DNA of 64,000 nucleotides from Sphingomonadales bacterium. GTDB taxonomy: Bacteria > Pseudomonadota > Alphaproteobacteria > Sphingomonadales > Govanellaceae. The notes beneath the pieces were generated by a model, which was not told the DNA's origin, ran no database searches, and worked only from the letters and a program-made list of their open reading frames with translations. The stretch is from positions 1-64,000 of the forward strand of contig JACFMS010000006.1 in the NCBI GenBank assembly GCA_019455285.1, written 5' to 3'. The position numbers were made by a program, and so were the translations under genes. Below are positions 39,362 through 48,483 of this stretch, piece by piece; position 1 is the stretch's first letter, and each line of letters starts with the position of its first letter.

Positions 39362-40105
39362 TCAGGCTCCGTCCCGCTTGGCGTCAACGACAATCACATT
39401 GGCAAACAGCCATACCGCCATCATGCCGACGAAAAACACCAGGTCGCGCAGATCGATCACGCCCTTGGAGATGGCGTTGAAGTGGGTCAAGAAACTGAAC
39501 GAGGCGATCTCCTCCACCACCAGCGCCGGCGCCCAGGAGGAAAAGAAATTCAGCACCACGGGCAGGCCGCTCATGGTAAAGAGGAACGCCACCATGACGG
39601 TGAGCACGAAGGCGATCACCTGATTGCGGGTCAGCGCCGACAGACAGGCGCCGATGGCAAGATAAGCGCCGGCCATGATGAAGCCGGCGACATAGCCGGC
39701 GGCGATGACGCCGTTGTCGGGATCGCCCAGCAGATTGACGGTGATCCACAACGGCGCGGTGAGCATCAACGCAATACCGGTAAACGCCCAGGCGGCCAGG
39801 AATTTCCCCACCACCGCGGCGGTGGTGGAAATCGGCAAGGTGAGCAACAATTCGATGGAGCCGGATTTGCGCTCCTCGGCCCACAGCCGCATCGCCACCG
39901 CCGGCGTCAATATCAGATAGAGCCACGGCAGGAACGAGAAGAACGGCGCGAGATCAGCCTGCCCGCGCTCGAAAAAACCGCCGACGTAGAAGGTAAAAAT
40001 GCCGGCAAAGGCCAGGAAGATGACGATGAATACGTAAGCGAGCGGGGTGGCGAAGTAGCTCATAAACTCGCGGCGAAAGACAGCGCAAAGCCCGGTGAAC
40101 ATCAT
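39362..40105 (-). CDS. ABC transporter permease, GldF-like
   Basis: 247 residues with six membrane segments. FTGLCAVFRREFMSYFATPL and PLAYVFIVIFLAFAGIFTFY, then FLPWLYLILTPAVAMRLWAE, are typical of ABC-2 type permeases of the Gld group. Partner of the ATPase encoded just upstream, with which it overlaps by ATGA. Confidence 0.9.
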   Translation of the reverse strand: MMFTGLCAVFRREFMSYFATPLAYVFIVIFLAFAGIFTFYVGGFFERGQADLAPFFSFLPWLYLILTPAVAMRLWAEERKSGSIELLLTLPISTTAAVVGKFLAAWAFTGIALMLTAPLWITVNLLGDPDNGVIAAGYVAGFIMAGAYLAIGACLSALTRNQVIAFVLTVMVAFLFTMSGLPVVLNFFSSWAPALVVEEIASFSFLTHFNAISKGVIDLRDLVFFVGMMAVWLFANVIVVDAKRDGA

Positions 40106-41067
40106 GCCGCCTCCTGTGTCGCATCACTGCCCGCCTCGCTGGTGGTCAGCGTGCGGAACACATCATCGAGCCGTCCCGGATCGACGGCGATTTCCATCAT
40201 CCTGATGCCCTTGTCCTCCAACCGCCCGGTCAGCGCGCCGATGATCGGCCGGCCATCCTTGGCCAACGCCGTGATGACGGCGGCAGCACCGCTCTCCGCC
40301 ACCTCGACCTCGACGACGTCATCAACATCCGTTATCGCGGCGCGCGCCGCGGCGGCGTCATTGGCCGCCACCGTCACCGCCACCGCGTTATGATAGCGCG
40401 AGCGGGCGCGCAGCGATGCCGGCGTGCCGTCGGCGACGATGCGGCCGCGATCGATGATCACGGCGCGGCTGCACACCGCATCGACCTCTTCCAAAATGTG
40501 GGTCGAGATGATGATCGCTTTTGCCGCCGCCATATCACGGATGAGGCTGCGCACCTCGTGCTTCTGGTTGGGGTCGAGGCCGTCGGTGGGCTCATCGAGC
40601 ACCAGCACGTCGGGATCATGCAGGATCGCCTGCGCCAGGCCGACCCGGCGCTTGAAGCCCTTGGACAGGGTGTCGATGGGTTGCTCGGCCACCGACCATA
40701 AATGCGTCGCCGCCACCGCCCGGCGCACCGCCCCGGCAACATCGGCCAGGCCGCGGGCGCGGGCGGTAAAGGCGAGGAACGTGAGCGGCGTCATGTCGCC
40801 ATAGGCCGGCGCGCCTTCGGGCAGATAGCCCAGCCGGCGCTTGGCGGCGATGGGCGCGCCCTCCACCGAGTGGCCGGCGATGAAGGCTTCGCCGGCGGTC
40901 GGGCGCAAAAACCCGGTGAGCATTTTCATGGTGGTGCTTTTCCCCGCCCCGTTGGGACCGAGAAAGCCCATCACCGCCCCCGGCTCAACGCTGAAGCTGA
41001 CGCCGTCGACGGCGCGGATATGGGCAAAATCCTTGACCAGCGCGCGGGCTTCGAGAAGTGGCTGCAT
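40102..41067 (-). CDS. ABC transporter ATP-binding protein, GldA-like
   Basis: 321 residues. Walker [21 protein letters not shown] (about 34-53), signature LSKGFKRRVGLAQAILHDP, Walker B DVLVLDEPTDGLDP, and a roughly 90-residue C-terminal extension with two small alpha/beta modules, as in exporter ATPases of the GldA group. First gene of the four-gene ABC/GldG/DUF4340 operon. The next 370 bases upstream contain no gene. Confidence 0.92.
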   Translation of the reverse strand: MQPLLEARALVKDFAHIRAVDGVSFSVEPGAVMGFLGPNGAGKSTTMKMLTGFLRPTAGEAFIAGHSVEGAPIAAKRRLGYLPEGAPAYGDMTPLTFLAFTARARGLADVAGAVRRAVAATHLWSVAEQPIDTLSKGFKRRVGLAQAILHDPDVLVLDEPTDGLDPNQKHEVRSLIRDMAAAKAIIISTHILEEVDAVCSRAVIIDRGRIVADGTPASLRARSRYHNAVAVTVAANDAAAARAAITDVDDVVEVEVAESGAAAVITALAKDGRPIIGALTGRLEDKGIRMMEIAVDPGRLDDVFRTLTTSEAGSDATQEAA

Positions 41068-41438
41068 GGAGTCTTAACCCCTTGGGTTTTTCCGATCGGG
41101 CTACAAGACATAACCAAAGGACCGCCGGCTGGCAAGGCCGTCGGCGTCGGGCTGTTGGCGAAAAATGATTGTGTCATAAGGAGTTAGGTGTGCAACGTCC
41201 GACTGCCAAAAAATCAGCGCGGAAAAAATTTTCACGGTCTCGGACAGCGGCGCGTCATGACAGCGTAACAGATCAGGGGGGCGTCCAGTTGCCGGGCCGG
41301 GTCGTTGGGGGAGATGAGGGGGTAGTGGAGCCGACCGCGGCAACTGGACTATAGGGATCAGTGTTTGCATGATGACCTTCCAATACGGCAGTATTGGGGA
41401 CGGATTGCGGCATCTTTGTGAAATGGAGTTACCCGGCC
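41068..41438. other. Gene-free region with a G-rich hairpin
   Basis: 371 bases between the divergent GldA-like and O-methyltransferase genes. The minus-strand side (to about 41250) should hold the ABC operon promoter, but I find no convincing pair of boxes. The right half contains the inverted repeat described at 41283-41349 and several runs of five or six G. Short open frames here (for example 41169-41354) have no ribosome binding site or recognisable sequence, and I do not call them. Confidence 0.5.
41283..41349 (+). other. Perfect 12-bp inverted repeat with G-rich loop
   Basis: GTCCAGTTGCCG (41283-41294) and CGGCAACTGGAC (41338-41349) are perfect inverted repeats. A further GGTCG/CGACC pairing inside extends the stem after an internal loop. 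The loop has GGGGG-AGATGA-GGGGG on the plus strand. There is no T-run after it, so it is not a simple terminator. It may be a structured leader or small RNA of the O-methyltransferase gene, whose start is 90 bases away, or a protein-binding site. Confidence 0.45.
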
Positions 41439-42101
41439 ATGGGCGAGACATTGACGTTAAGCGCGGAACTGCGCGACTACGCGCTCCAACATTCGTCGGA
41501 CGAGACGCCGATTCTGGCGAAGCTGCGGGAGGAAACGCGCCGCGCCACCAGCCTGCCGCAGATGCAGATCTCGCCCGAACAAGGGCTTTTCATGCAGGTG
41601 CTGGCCCGCGCCTTGGGCGCCAAGCGCTACCTGGAGGTGGGAGTCTTTACCGGCTACTCGGCGCTGGCCATGGCCCTGGCCCTGCCCGAGGACGGCCATA
41701 TCGTCGCCTGCGACATCAGCGATGAATGGACCAAGATCGCGCGGCGCTACTGGGCGGAGGCCAAGGTCGCCCATAAGATCGACCTTTTCCTGGCCCCGGC
41801 GACGGAAACCCTCGATAAGCTGCTCGATGGCGGCCACGCCGGCACCTTCGATATGGCCTTCATCGACGCCGACAAGGAGAATTATCACGCCTATTACGAG
41901 CGGGCGCTGAGCCTGTTGCGCCCCGGCGGCCTCCTCCTGATCGACAATACTTTTTGGCAGGGCAAGGTCATCGACCCGGCGGTGGAGGACGCCGCCACCC
42001 GCGCCATCCGCAAGATCAATAAGACGGTGGCCCGGGACGTCCGGGTACGGGCGGTGATGACCCCCATCGGCGACGGCCTGACGCTGGCGGCCAAGCTTTA
42101 G
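41439..42101 (+). CDS. Class I SAM-dependent O-methyltransferase
   Basis: 220 residues from the ATG at 41439 (MGETLTLSAELRDYALQHSS). Member of the caffeoyl-CoA/catechol O-methyltransferase-like family. SAM motif LEVGVFTGYSALAMALALP (about 61-79), the metal-binding aspartates in DMAFIDADKENYHAYYERAL (about 137-142) and LLLIDNTFWQGKVIDP (about 166). Length and motifs are complete. The substrate cannot be told from the sequence. Confidence 0.9.
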   Translation: MGETLTLSAELRDYALQHSSDETPILAKLREETRRATSLPQMQISPEQGLFMQVLARALGAKRYLEVGVFTGYSALAMALALPEDGHIVACDISDEWTKIARRYWAEAKVAHKIDLFLAPATETLDKLLDGGHAGTFDMAFIDADKENYHAYYERALSLLRPGGLLLIDNTFWQGKVIDPAVEDAATRAIRKINKTVARDVRVRAVMTPIGDGLTLAAKL

Positions 42102-42148
42102 TAGGCTATCTGATCAGCAAGCATCCCACACGACCTCTCTAAAATGTT

Positions 42149-42217
42149 GTCATCCCCGCTTTCGCTGGGATCCATCTAGTTGATTTTTCAGTGGATTCCC
42201 GCTTACGCGGGAATGAC
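42149..42217. repeat. Palindromic intergenic repeat, family B, copy 4
   Basis: GTCATCCCCGCTTTCGCTGG at the left and ATTCCCGCTTACGCGGGAAT at the right, outer ends GTCAT/ATGAC. It lies between the O-methyltransferase gene and the DUF2794 gene, both on the plus strand. Confidence 0.85.
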
Positions 42218-42311
42218 GATAATGAATTTCGTCGAGCTAACGCGATGACTATCTTTCATTGCGCGCCAGCCGCAACAGGCGCAAAATAGGGCCACATATT
42301 CCAGAGGGCCA

Positions 42312-42659
42312 ATGACCGACGCCACCATCGCCATCTTCCCGCCTGCCCGCGCGCCCGAAACGGTCAGCTTCGACCGCCGCGAATTCGATCAGATCATGAG
42401 CCTTTACGGCCGCATGGTGGCGGCCGGCGAGTGGCGCGACTATGCCCTCGACCTGCGCCGCGAGGCGGCGGTGTTCTCGATCTTCCGCCGGGCCAGCGAA
42501 ATGCCGCTCTACCGCATCGTCAAGAAGCCGGCGGAAGCCCGCCGTCAGGGGGCCTATACCCTCTACGGCATGGGCGGGCAGGTGCTAAAGCGCGGCCATG
42601 ATCTGGCGCAAGCCCTGCAGGTCTTGGAGCGCAAATTCCTTAAATTGGTCGAGGCGTAG
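42312..42659 (+). CDS. DUF2794 domain protein
   Basis: 115 residues, a compact soluble protein of a family largely restricted to alphaproteobacteria. [40 protein letters not shown] and [11 protein letters not shown] are conserved pieces. Function unknown. Its last 20 bases overlap, tail to tail, the end of nadB. ATG at 42312 has a GAGGG site upstream. Confidence 0.88.
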   Translation: MTDATIAIFPPARAPETVSFDRREFDQIMSLYGRMVAAGEWRDYALDLRREAAVFSIFRRASEMPLYRIVKKPAEARRQGAYTLYGMGGQVLKRGHDLAQALQVLERKFLKLVEA

Positions 42660-44247
42660 ACGTCAACACCGTATCCTGCGGCGCGCCTGGCAGCTTGTCG
42701 GGATAATCGGTGGTGTAATGCAGGCCGCGGCTTTCCTTGCGCGCCATCGCCGAGCGGACGATAAGGTCGGCCACCACCACCAGGTTGCGCAGCTCCAGTA
42801 AATCCTTGGTGACGCGGAAGTTGCGGTAATAGTCGTGGATTTCCCGGGTCAGGAGATCGACCCGACGGGCGGCGCGCTCCAAGCGCTTGTCGGTGCGCAC
42901 GATGCCGACGTAATCCCACATGAAATGCCGCAGTTCGTTCCAGTTGTGGGAGACCACCACCTCCTCGTCCGAATCGGTGACTCGGCTTTCATCCCACAGC
43001 GCCACCGTGGGCGGGGCCGGCAGATCGGCCAGCGTCGCGCCGATGTCCTCGGCTGCTGCGGCGCCGAAAACCAAGCATTCGAGGAGCGAGTTGGAGGCCA
43101 TGCGGTTGGCGCCATGAAGGCCGGTGCAGGTCACCTCGCCGACAGCGTAAAGCCCCGCTAGGTCCGTCCTGCCCCGCAAGTCGGTGACCACGCCGCCGCA
43201 GGTATAATGTGCCGCCGGCACCACCGGAATGGGCTGGCGCGTCAGATCGAAGCCTAGCTTCAAGCAGCGGCTGTAGATGGTGGGGAAGTGGTTCATGATG
43301 AACTCGGCCGGCTGATGCGAGATATCGAGATAGACGCAATCAATGCCCAGCCGCTTCATTTCATGGTCGATGGCGCGGGCGACGATGTCGCGCGGCGCCA
43401 ATTCGGCGCGTGGATCAAAGCGCTGCATGAAGGTCGAGCCGTCGGGCAGCTTCAATTTCGCCCCCTCGCCGCGCAGCGCCTCGGAAATCAGGAAATTGCG
43501 CGCTTCCGGATGGTAGAGGCAGGTGGGATGGAATTGGTTGAATTCCATGTTGGCGACCCGGCAGCCGGCGCGCCAAGCCATGGCGATGCCGTCGCCGGTG
43601 GAGCCATCGGGATTGGTGGTGTAAAGATAAACCCGGCTCGCCCCGCCGGTGGCCAGAACCACCGCTGGCGCGCGATATAAATCCACTTGGTCGCGCCGGT
43701 TGTCGTATACGTAAGCGCCGACGCAGCGGCCCGACGCCCCATCGCCGACCCGCACCAGGTCCACCGCCGTGTGATCCTCGAAAAGCTGAATGTTGCGGCG
43801 GTGGCGAACCCGGCTTTCCAGCGACATTTCGATCGCCCGCCCGGTGGCGTCGGCGACGTGCGCCACCCGGCGGTGGCTGTGACCGCCTTCCATGGTCAGG
43901 TGCAGCTCGGTGGGATCATGGGGCTGCTCGCGGCGGCTGAACGGCACGCCCTGGGCGATCAGCCATTCGATGGCTTCACGGCCATGTTCGACCACGAAGC
44001 GCACCGTTTCCTCCTTGCACAGCCCGGCCCCGGCGTTGAGCGTATCCTCGACATGGCTTTCGATGGAATCCTTGTCATGGAGCACGGCGGCGATGCCGCC
44101 CTGCGCCCAAGCGGTGGAGCCGGCGCTGATCGGCCCCTTGGAAATAATGCCGACCTTGACCGAAGTCCCGAGGCGCAAGGCAAGAGTGAGGCCGGCCGCG
44201 CCGCTGCCGATGACCAACACGTCAAAATCGAAAACCTGTTGCGACAT
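42640..44247 (-). CDS. nadB: L-aspartate oxidase
   Basis: 535 residues. First enzyme of de novo NAD synthesis: oxidises aspartate to iminoaspartate with FAD. N-terminal FAD fold [38 protein letters not shown], the substrate region [20 protein letters not shown] and [20 protein letters not shown]; the C-terminal helical domain is complete. It resembles SdhA but lacks the covalent-FAD HTVAAQGG motif. nadA and nadC are not in the window. It follows an ABC ATPase gene by only 5 bases. Confidence 0.95.
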   Translation of the reverse strand: MSQQVFDFDVLVIGSGAAGLTLALRLGTSVKVGIISKGPISAGSTAWAQGGIAAVLHDKDSIESHVEDTLNAGAGLCKEETVRFVVEHGREAIEWLIAQGVPFSRREQPHDPTELHLTMEGGHSHRRVAHVADATGRAIEMSLESRVRHRRNIQLFEDHTAVDLVRVGDGASGRCVGAYVYDNRRDQVDLYRAPAVVLATGGASRVYLYTTNPDGSTGDGIAMAWRAGCRVANMEFNQFHPTCLYHPEARNFLISEALRGEGAKLKLPDGSTFMQRFDPRAELAPRDIVARAIDHEMKRLGIDCVYLDISHQPAEFIMNHFPTIYSRCLKLGFDLTRQPIPVVPAAHYTCGGVVTDLRGRTDLAGLYAVGEVTCTGLHGANRMASNSLLECLVFGAAAAEDIGATLADLPAPPTVALWDESRVTDSDEEVVVSHNWNELRHFMWDYVGIVRTDKRLERAARRVDLLTREIHDYYRNFRVTKDLLELRNLVVVADLIVRSAMARKESRGLHYTTDYPDKLPGAPQDTVLTSTPRPI

Positions 44248-44252
44248 TATTC

Positions 44253-45251
44253 CTATCCCTCTCCCTGATGCGCGCCTTGGGTCAACTGCAAGAAAATGTC
44301 CTCCAAGTCGCTCTCCTTGGTGGAAAGATCGGCGATCTCATGACCGGCGGCGGTAATGGCGTGGAGCAGCCGCGCCGCTTCGCCGTCCCGCGGCGTGTAG
44401 TGAATGGCGATCTCGTCTGCCGCGCGCCGTTCGACGCGGTGCGCAGCCAAGCCATCGGGAATATCGGTCATGGGTCCGGTGGTGCGCACGATCACCACCT
44501 TTTCGTCGACGCGCGACAACAGCTGGCGGGTGGGTTCCGAGCACACCACCTCGCCATGATTGATGATGGCGATGTCGTCGCACAGTTCCTCCGCCTCTTC
44601 CAGGTAATGGGTGGTCAACACGATGGTGACGCCGCGACGATTGAGCCCCCGCACGTATTCCCAGAGCTGTTGGCGCAGCTCGATGTCGACCCCGGCGGTG
44701 GGCTCATCCAGGACCAGAATCGGCGGGTTATGGACCATCGCCTTGGCCACCAAGAGCCGCCGTTTCATGCCCCCCGACAGGGTGCGGGAATAGGCATCGG
44801 CCTTGTCCAGGAGGCGGACCGCCCGCAACACCTCCTCGGTGCGCCGCTCGGCTGGCGGCACGCCGTATAGCCCGGCTTGCAGCTCCAGCATTTCGCGCGG
44901 GGTGAAGAAGGCGTCAAAATAGATCTCCTGTGGCACCACGCCGATGGAGGCCTTGGCGTTCCTTGGGTTGCGGTCGATGTCGAAGCCCCAGATGCTGACC
45001 GCCCCGGCGGTTTTGGTGACCAGCCCGGCCAGAATGTTGATAAAGGTCGACTTGCCGGCTCCGTTGGGGCCGAGGAGGCCGAAAATCTTGCCCCGAGGCA
45101 CCGCCAGGTCGATGCCCTTCAAGGCCCGCTTAGGGGGAAAGCCCTTGCCGCCGGCATAAATCTTTTCCAAGCCGCGAACCTCGATGGCGTTGTCGGGATT
45201 GGCCGCCGGCGGGTCATCGGCGCGGCGGGCGGCGGGGGCGTCAGCGGACAT
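44253..45251 (-). CDS. ABC transporter ATP-binding protein, YadG-like
   Basis: 332 residues. Walker [21 protein letters not shown] (about 56-75), signature [20 protein letters not shown], Walker [17 protein letters not shown], and a C-terminal region of about 80 residues typical of the YadG/drug-export group. No ABC-2 permease is found next to it: the gene upstream is divergent and the one downstream is nadB. The cognate permease must lie elsewhere. The 60 residues before the core are longer than usual, with an Ala/Asp/Pro-rich start. Confidence 0.9.
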   Translation of the reverse strand: MSADAPAARRADDPPAANPDNAIEVRGLEKIYAGGKGFPPKRALKGIDLAVPRGKIFGLLGPNGAGKSTFINILAGLVTKTAGAVSIWGFDIDRNPRNAKASIGVVPQEIYFDAFFTPREMLELQAGLYGVPPAERRTEEVLRAVRLLDKADAYSRTLSGGMKRRLLVAKAMVHNPPILVLDEPTAGVDIELRQQLWEYVRGLNRRGVTIVLTTHYLEEAEELCDDIAIINHGEVVCSEPTRQLLSRVDEKVVIVRTTGPMTDIPDGLAAHRVERRAADEIAIHYTPRDGEAARLLHAITAAGHEIADLSTKESDLEDIFLQLTQGAHQGEG

Positions 45252-45376
45252 GGAGAGTCTTTCGAGTCAGGAACCGGGGGGTTGTTGATTATGGCTCGCC
45301 AATCGGTATCATCCGCCAAGCGAAGCGGTCAATAGAGCCCATCGCCCCCATTATGCACGTAGGGAGCAGCATCGCC

Positions 45377-45556
45377 ATGGCTTACGAAGCGCCGGAAACG
45401 GTTTACGTGACGGAAAAGAAGGTCGCCTGCGACGGCGGCGAGGGCGCGCTCGGACATCCCCGGGTGTACCTTTCCATGGGCATCGACGGTAAGGTCGAAT
45501 GCCCGTATTGCGACCGCCTGTTCATCCTCGATCAATCGGGCGCCAAGGCGGCCTGA
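45377..45556 (+). CDS. Small CHCC zinc-finger protein
   Basis: 59 residues from the ATG at 45377, preceded by GGGAG. The longer frame from 45353 has a weaker site. Zinc ligands CDGG...GHPRVYL...VECPYC fit the zf-CHCC family, the bacterial relatives of mitochondrial complex I subunit NDUFS6, which in alphaproteobacteria is a short stand-alone gene. It may assist a respiratory complex; its precise role is not shown. It precedes polA by 17 bases on the same strand. Confidence 0.85.
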   Translation: MAYEAPETVYVTEKKVACDGGEGALGHPRVYLSMGIDGKVECPYCDRLFILDQSGAKAA

Positions 45557-45573
45557 CGCCGCCTACTCGCCCC

Positions 45574-48354
45574 ATGAGCGGCACGCCCAAAGGCCACCTC
45601 TACCTCGTCGACGGATCGAGCTACCTGTTTCGCGCCTACCACGCGCTGCCGCCCTTGACCCGCGACGACGGCACGCCGGTCAATGCCGTCTATGGCTTCA
45701 CCACCATGCTCTATAAGCTTCTGGAGGACACCAAGGGGCTAGAGCACCCGAGTCACTTCGCGGTGATCTTCGACGCCGGCGCGAAAACTTTCAGGAACGA
45801 ACTTTACCCCAAATACAAGATCAATCGCCCGCCGCCGCCGGAAGACCTGATTCCGCAGTTTCCGCTGGTGCGCGACGCGGTGCGGGCCTTCAACGTGCCG
45901 ACCATCGAGCGTCCGGGCTATGAGGCCGACGACATCATCGCAACTTACGCCAAGAAGGCGCGCGAGGCCGGTCTTTTGGTCACCATCGTCTCCTCCGACA
46001 AGGATCTGATGCAACTGGTGGGCGGCGGCGTTGAAATGCTCGACACCATGAAGAACAAGCATATCGGCCCGGCCGAGGTGGTGGAGAAATTCGGCGTGCC
46101 GCCGGAAAAAGTCATCGATGTGCAAGCGCTGGCCGGCGATTCTATCGACAACATTCCCGGCGCGCCGGGCATCGGCGTCAAGACCGCGGCGCAATTGATC
46201 GAGGAATATGGCGATCTTGATACGCTGCTTGCCCGCGCCGGCGAGATCAAGCAGCCCAAGCGGCGCGAGGCGCTGCTGGAAAACGCTGAGCTTATTCGCT
46301 TAAGCCGCCAGCTTGTCGCCTTGAAGGATGACGTGCCGCTGGATGACGGCCTGGATGACTTGCAGGTGCAAGACATCGCGCCTGAGCCGTTGCTGGCGTT
46401 CCTCAACGTGCAGGGCTTTAAAAGCTTGCGGGCGAAGTTTCTCGCCCGTCTCGGCAACGCCGCGCCAGCAACGGCGGAGGGGCCGGCGGCGGAGCTTGCG
46501 CCTGATGAAACCACCTATGAAACGGTGAGCGACTTAAAACGCCTTGCCTCCTGGATCAATCAGGCGACGGTAGCCGGCGTCGTCGCCGTCGATACCGAGA
46601 CCACGTCGTTGGATGCGGTCAAGGCGGAACTGGTGGGCGTGTCGCTGTCCATCGAAGCGGGCAAGGCCTGCTACATTCCGGTGGGACACCGCGCCAATCC
46701 CGGCGGCGAGTTGGCGCTGGGCGGCGAGGATGACGTGCGTCAACTTGATCGCAACGATGTGTTGCGCGCGCTCAAGCCGCTGTTGGCCGATCCGGCGGTG
46801 CTCAAGGTCGGGCAGAACATCAAATACGATCTCTTGGTGCTGGCGAAATATGGCATCACCATCGCGCCTTATGACGACACCATGCTGATCTCCTACGTGC
46901 TCGACAGCGGCAAGCACGGCCACGGCATGGATGAACTGTCCGAGCTGCACCTAGGACATAGCACCATCAAATACAAGGATGTCGCCGGCAGCGGCGCATC
47001 GCAATTGACTTTTGATCGCGTGCCCATCGACCAGGCGACCGCGTACGCCGCAGAGGACGCCGACATTACCGGCCGGCTTTATCGCGTGCTGAAGCCTCGG
47101 TTGGTCGCAGAGCGCTTGACCACGGTTTACGAAACCTTGGAGCGGCCGATGCCGGCGGTGCTGGCCGAGATGGAAGGGGCCGGCATTCGCGTCGATCGCG
47201 ATTGCTTGCGCCACCTGTCCAACGATTTCGCCGGGCGCATGGCGGATTTAGAGGACGAGATTTACAAGCTTGCCGGGCGGCGCTTCAACGTCAATTCGCC
47301 CAAACAACTGGGCGAGATTCTGTTCGACGAGATGAGCCTGAAGGGCGGCAAGAAAGGCAAGACCGGCGCTTACGCCACCCATGCCGACGTGCTCGAAGCG
47401 CTGGCCGCCGAAGGTCATGATCTGCCGGCGCGGGTGTTGGATTACCGCCAGCTCGCCAAACTGAAAAGCACCTACACCGACGCCCTGCAAGCGCAGATTA
47501 ACGATGCTACGGGCCGCGTCCACACCTCCTATGCGCTGGCTTCCACCAGCACGGGGCGGCTGTCGTCCACCGATCCCAATTTGCAGAACATCCCGATCCG
47601 CACCGAGGAAGGGCGCAAGATTCGCCGCGCCTTCATCGCTAATGAGGGCTGTAAACTGCTGGCCGCCGACTACAGCCAGATCGAACTGCGGCTCTTTGCC
47701 CACATGGCCGATATCGGCGCGCTGCGCGAGGCCTTCGCACAAGGGCTCGACATCCACGCCATGACCGCCTCCCAGGTGTTCGGCGTGCCGATGCAGGGCA
47801 TGGACCCGGCCCTCCGCCGCCAGGCCAAGGCGATCAATTTCGGCATCATCTACGGCATTTCCGCTTTCGGCTTGGCGCGGCAATTGGGCGTGCCGCAGCG
47901 CGAGGCGCAGGCTTACATCGACAGCTATTTCGCGCGCTTTCCCGGCATCGGCGACTATATGGAACGGACCAAGGCGTTGTGCCGCAAGCATGGCTTTGTC
48001 GAAACGCTGTTCGGCCGGCGTTGTCATGTGACGGGTATAAATGACAAGAATCCTTCTATTCGCGGTTTTGCCGAGCGCGCCGCCATCAACGCCCCCATCC
48101 AAGGCACCGCCGCCGATATCATCCGCCGCGCCATGATCCGCATGGGGCCGGCGCTGGCGGCAAAAAGCTTAAACGCCCGCATGTTATTGCAGGTGCATGA
48201 CGAACTGGTGTTTGAGGTTCCCGAGAAGGAGATCGAGGCGACAACCGCCGTGGTGCGCGAGGTGATGTCCGGCGCGGCCTTGCCCGTGGTGGAGATTTCG
48301 GTGCCGCTCACTGTCGACGTCGGCATCGGCGACAACTGGGACGAAGCGCATTAG
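45574..48354 (+). CDS. polA: DNA polymerase I
   Basis: 926 residues from the ATG at 45574 (MSGTPKGHLYLVDGSSYLFR); the open frame extends 25 codons upstream, overlapping the zinc-finger gene, without similarity. 5'-3' exonuclease (about 5-270) with YEADDIIATYAKKA and IPGAPGIGVKTAAQL; 3'-5' exonuclease (about 330-540) with intact DTETTSLDA, so proofreading is probably kept; polymerase domain (about 560-926) with DYSQIELRLFAHMADI (about 698), KAINFGIIYGISAFGLARQL and QVHDELVFEVP. Fills repair gaps and removes Okazaki primers. Confidence 0.98.
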   Translation: MSGTPKGHLYLVDGSSYLFRAYHALPPLTRDDGTPVNAVYGFTTMLYKLLEDTKGLEHPSHFAVIFDAGAKTFRNELYPKYKINRPPPPEDLIPQFPLVRDAVRAFNVPTIERPGYEADDIIATYAKKAREAGLLVTIVSSDKDLMQLVGGGVEMLDTMKNKHIGPAEVVEKFGVPPEKVIDVQALAGDSIDNIPGAPGIGVKTAAQLIEEYGDLDTLLARAGEIKQPKRREALLENAELIRLSRQLVALKDDVPLDDGLDDLQVQDIAPEPLLAFLNVQGFKSLRAKFLARLGNAAPATAEGPAAELAPDETTYETVSDLKRLASWINQATVAGVVAVDTETTSLDAVKAELVGVSLSIEAGKACYIPVGHRANPGGELALGGEDDVRQLDRNDVLRALKPLLADPAVLKVGQNIKYDLLVLAKYGITIAPYDDTMLISYVLDSGKHGHGMDELSELHLGHSTIKYKDVAGSGASQLTFDRVPIDQATAYAAEDADITGRLYRVLKPRLVAERLTTVYETLERPMPAVLAEMEGAGIRVDRDCLRHLSNDFAGRMADLEDEIYKLAGRRFNVNSPKQLGEILFDEMSLKGGKKGKTGAYATHADVLEALAAEGHDLPARVLDYRQLAKLKSTYTDALQAQINDATGRVHTSYALASTSTGRLSSTDPNLQNIPIRTEEGRKIRRAFIANEGCKLLAADYSQIELRLFAHMADIGALREAFAQGLDIHAMTASQVFGVPMQGMDPALRRQAKAINFGIIYGISAFGLARQLGVPQREAQAYIDSYFARFPGIGDYMERTKALCRKHGFVETLFGRRCHVTGINDKNPSIRGFAERAAINAPIQGTAADIIRRAMIRMGPALAAKSLNARMLLQVHDELVFEVPEKEIEATTAVVREVMSGAALPVVEISVPLTVDVGIGDNWDEAH

Positions 48355-48370
48355 GGCCTATTGACCCTTC

Positions 48371-48478
48371 AAACCTTCCCCCTCGATGGGGGAAGGTTTG
48401 GATGGGGGTGGCGGAACGCGAAACGTTCACCTTCGCCCCCACCCCGACCCTCCCCCATCAAAGGGGGAGGGAGAAGGT
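48371..48478. repeat. Palindromic intergenic repeat, family D (double hairpin)
   Basis: AAACCTTCCCCC (48371-48382) and GGGGGAAGGTTT (48388-48399) form a perfect 12-bp stem with a 5-base loop; CCCTCCCCC and GGGGGAGGG (48448-48471) form a second stem. The two stems are linked by GATGGGGGTGG and CCCCCACCCC, which can also pair. The element fills the gap between the convergent polA and TonB-receptor genes and could stop transcripts from both sides, but it has no T-run. Confidence 0.85.
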
Positions 48479-48483
48479 TCGCA

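Noticed and set aside
41169-41354. Small gene of 61 codons upstream of the O-methyltransferase
   Set aside because: No ribosome binding site, no recognisable sequence, and it runs through the inverted repeat at 41283-41349.
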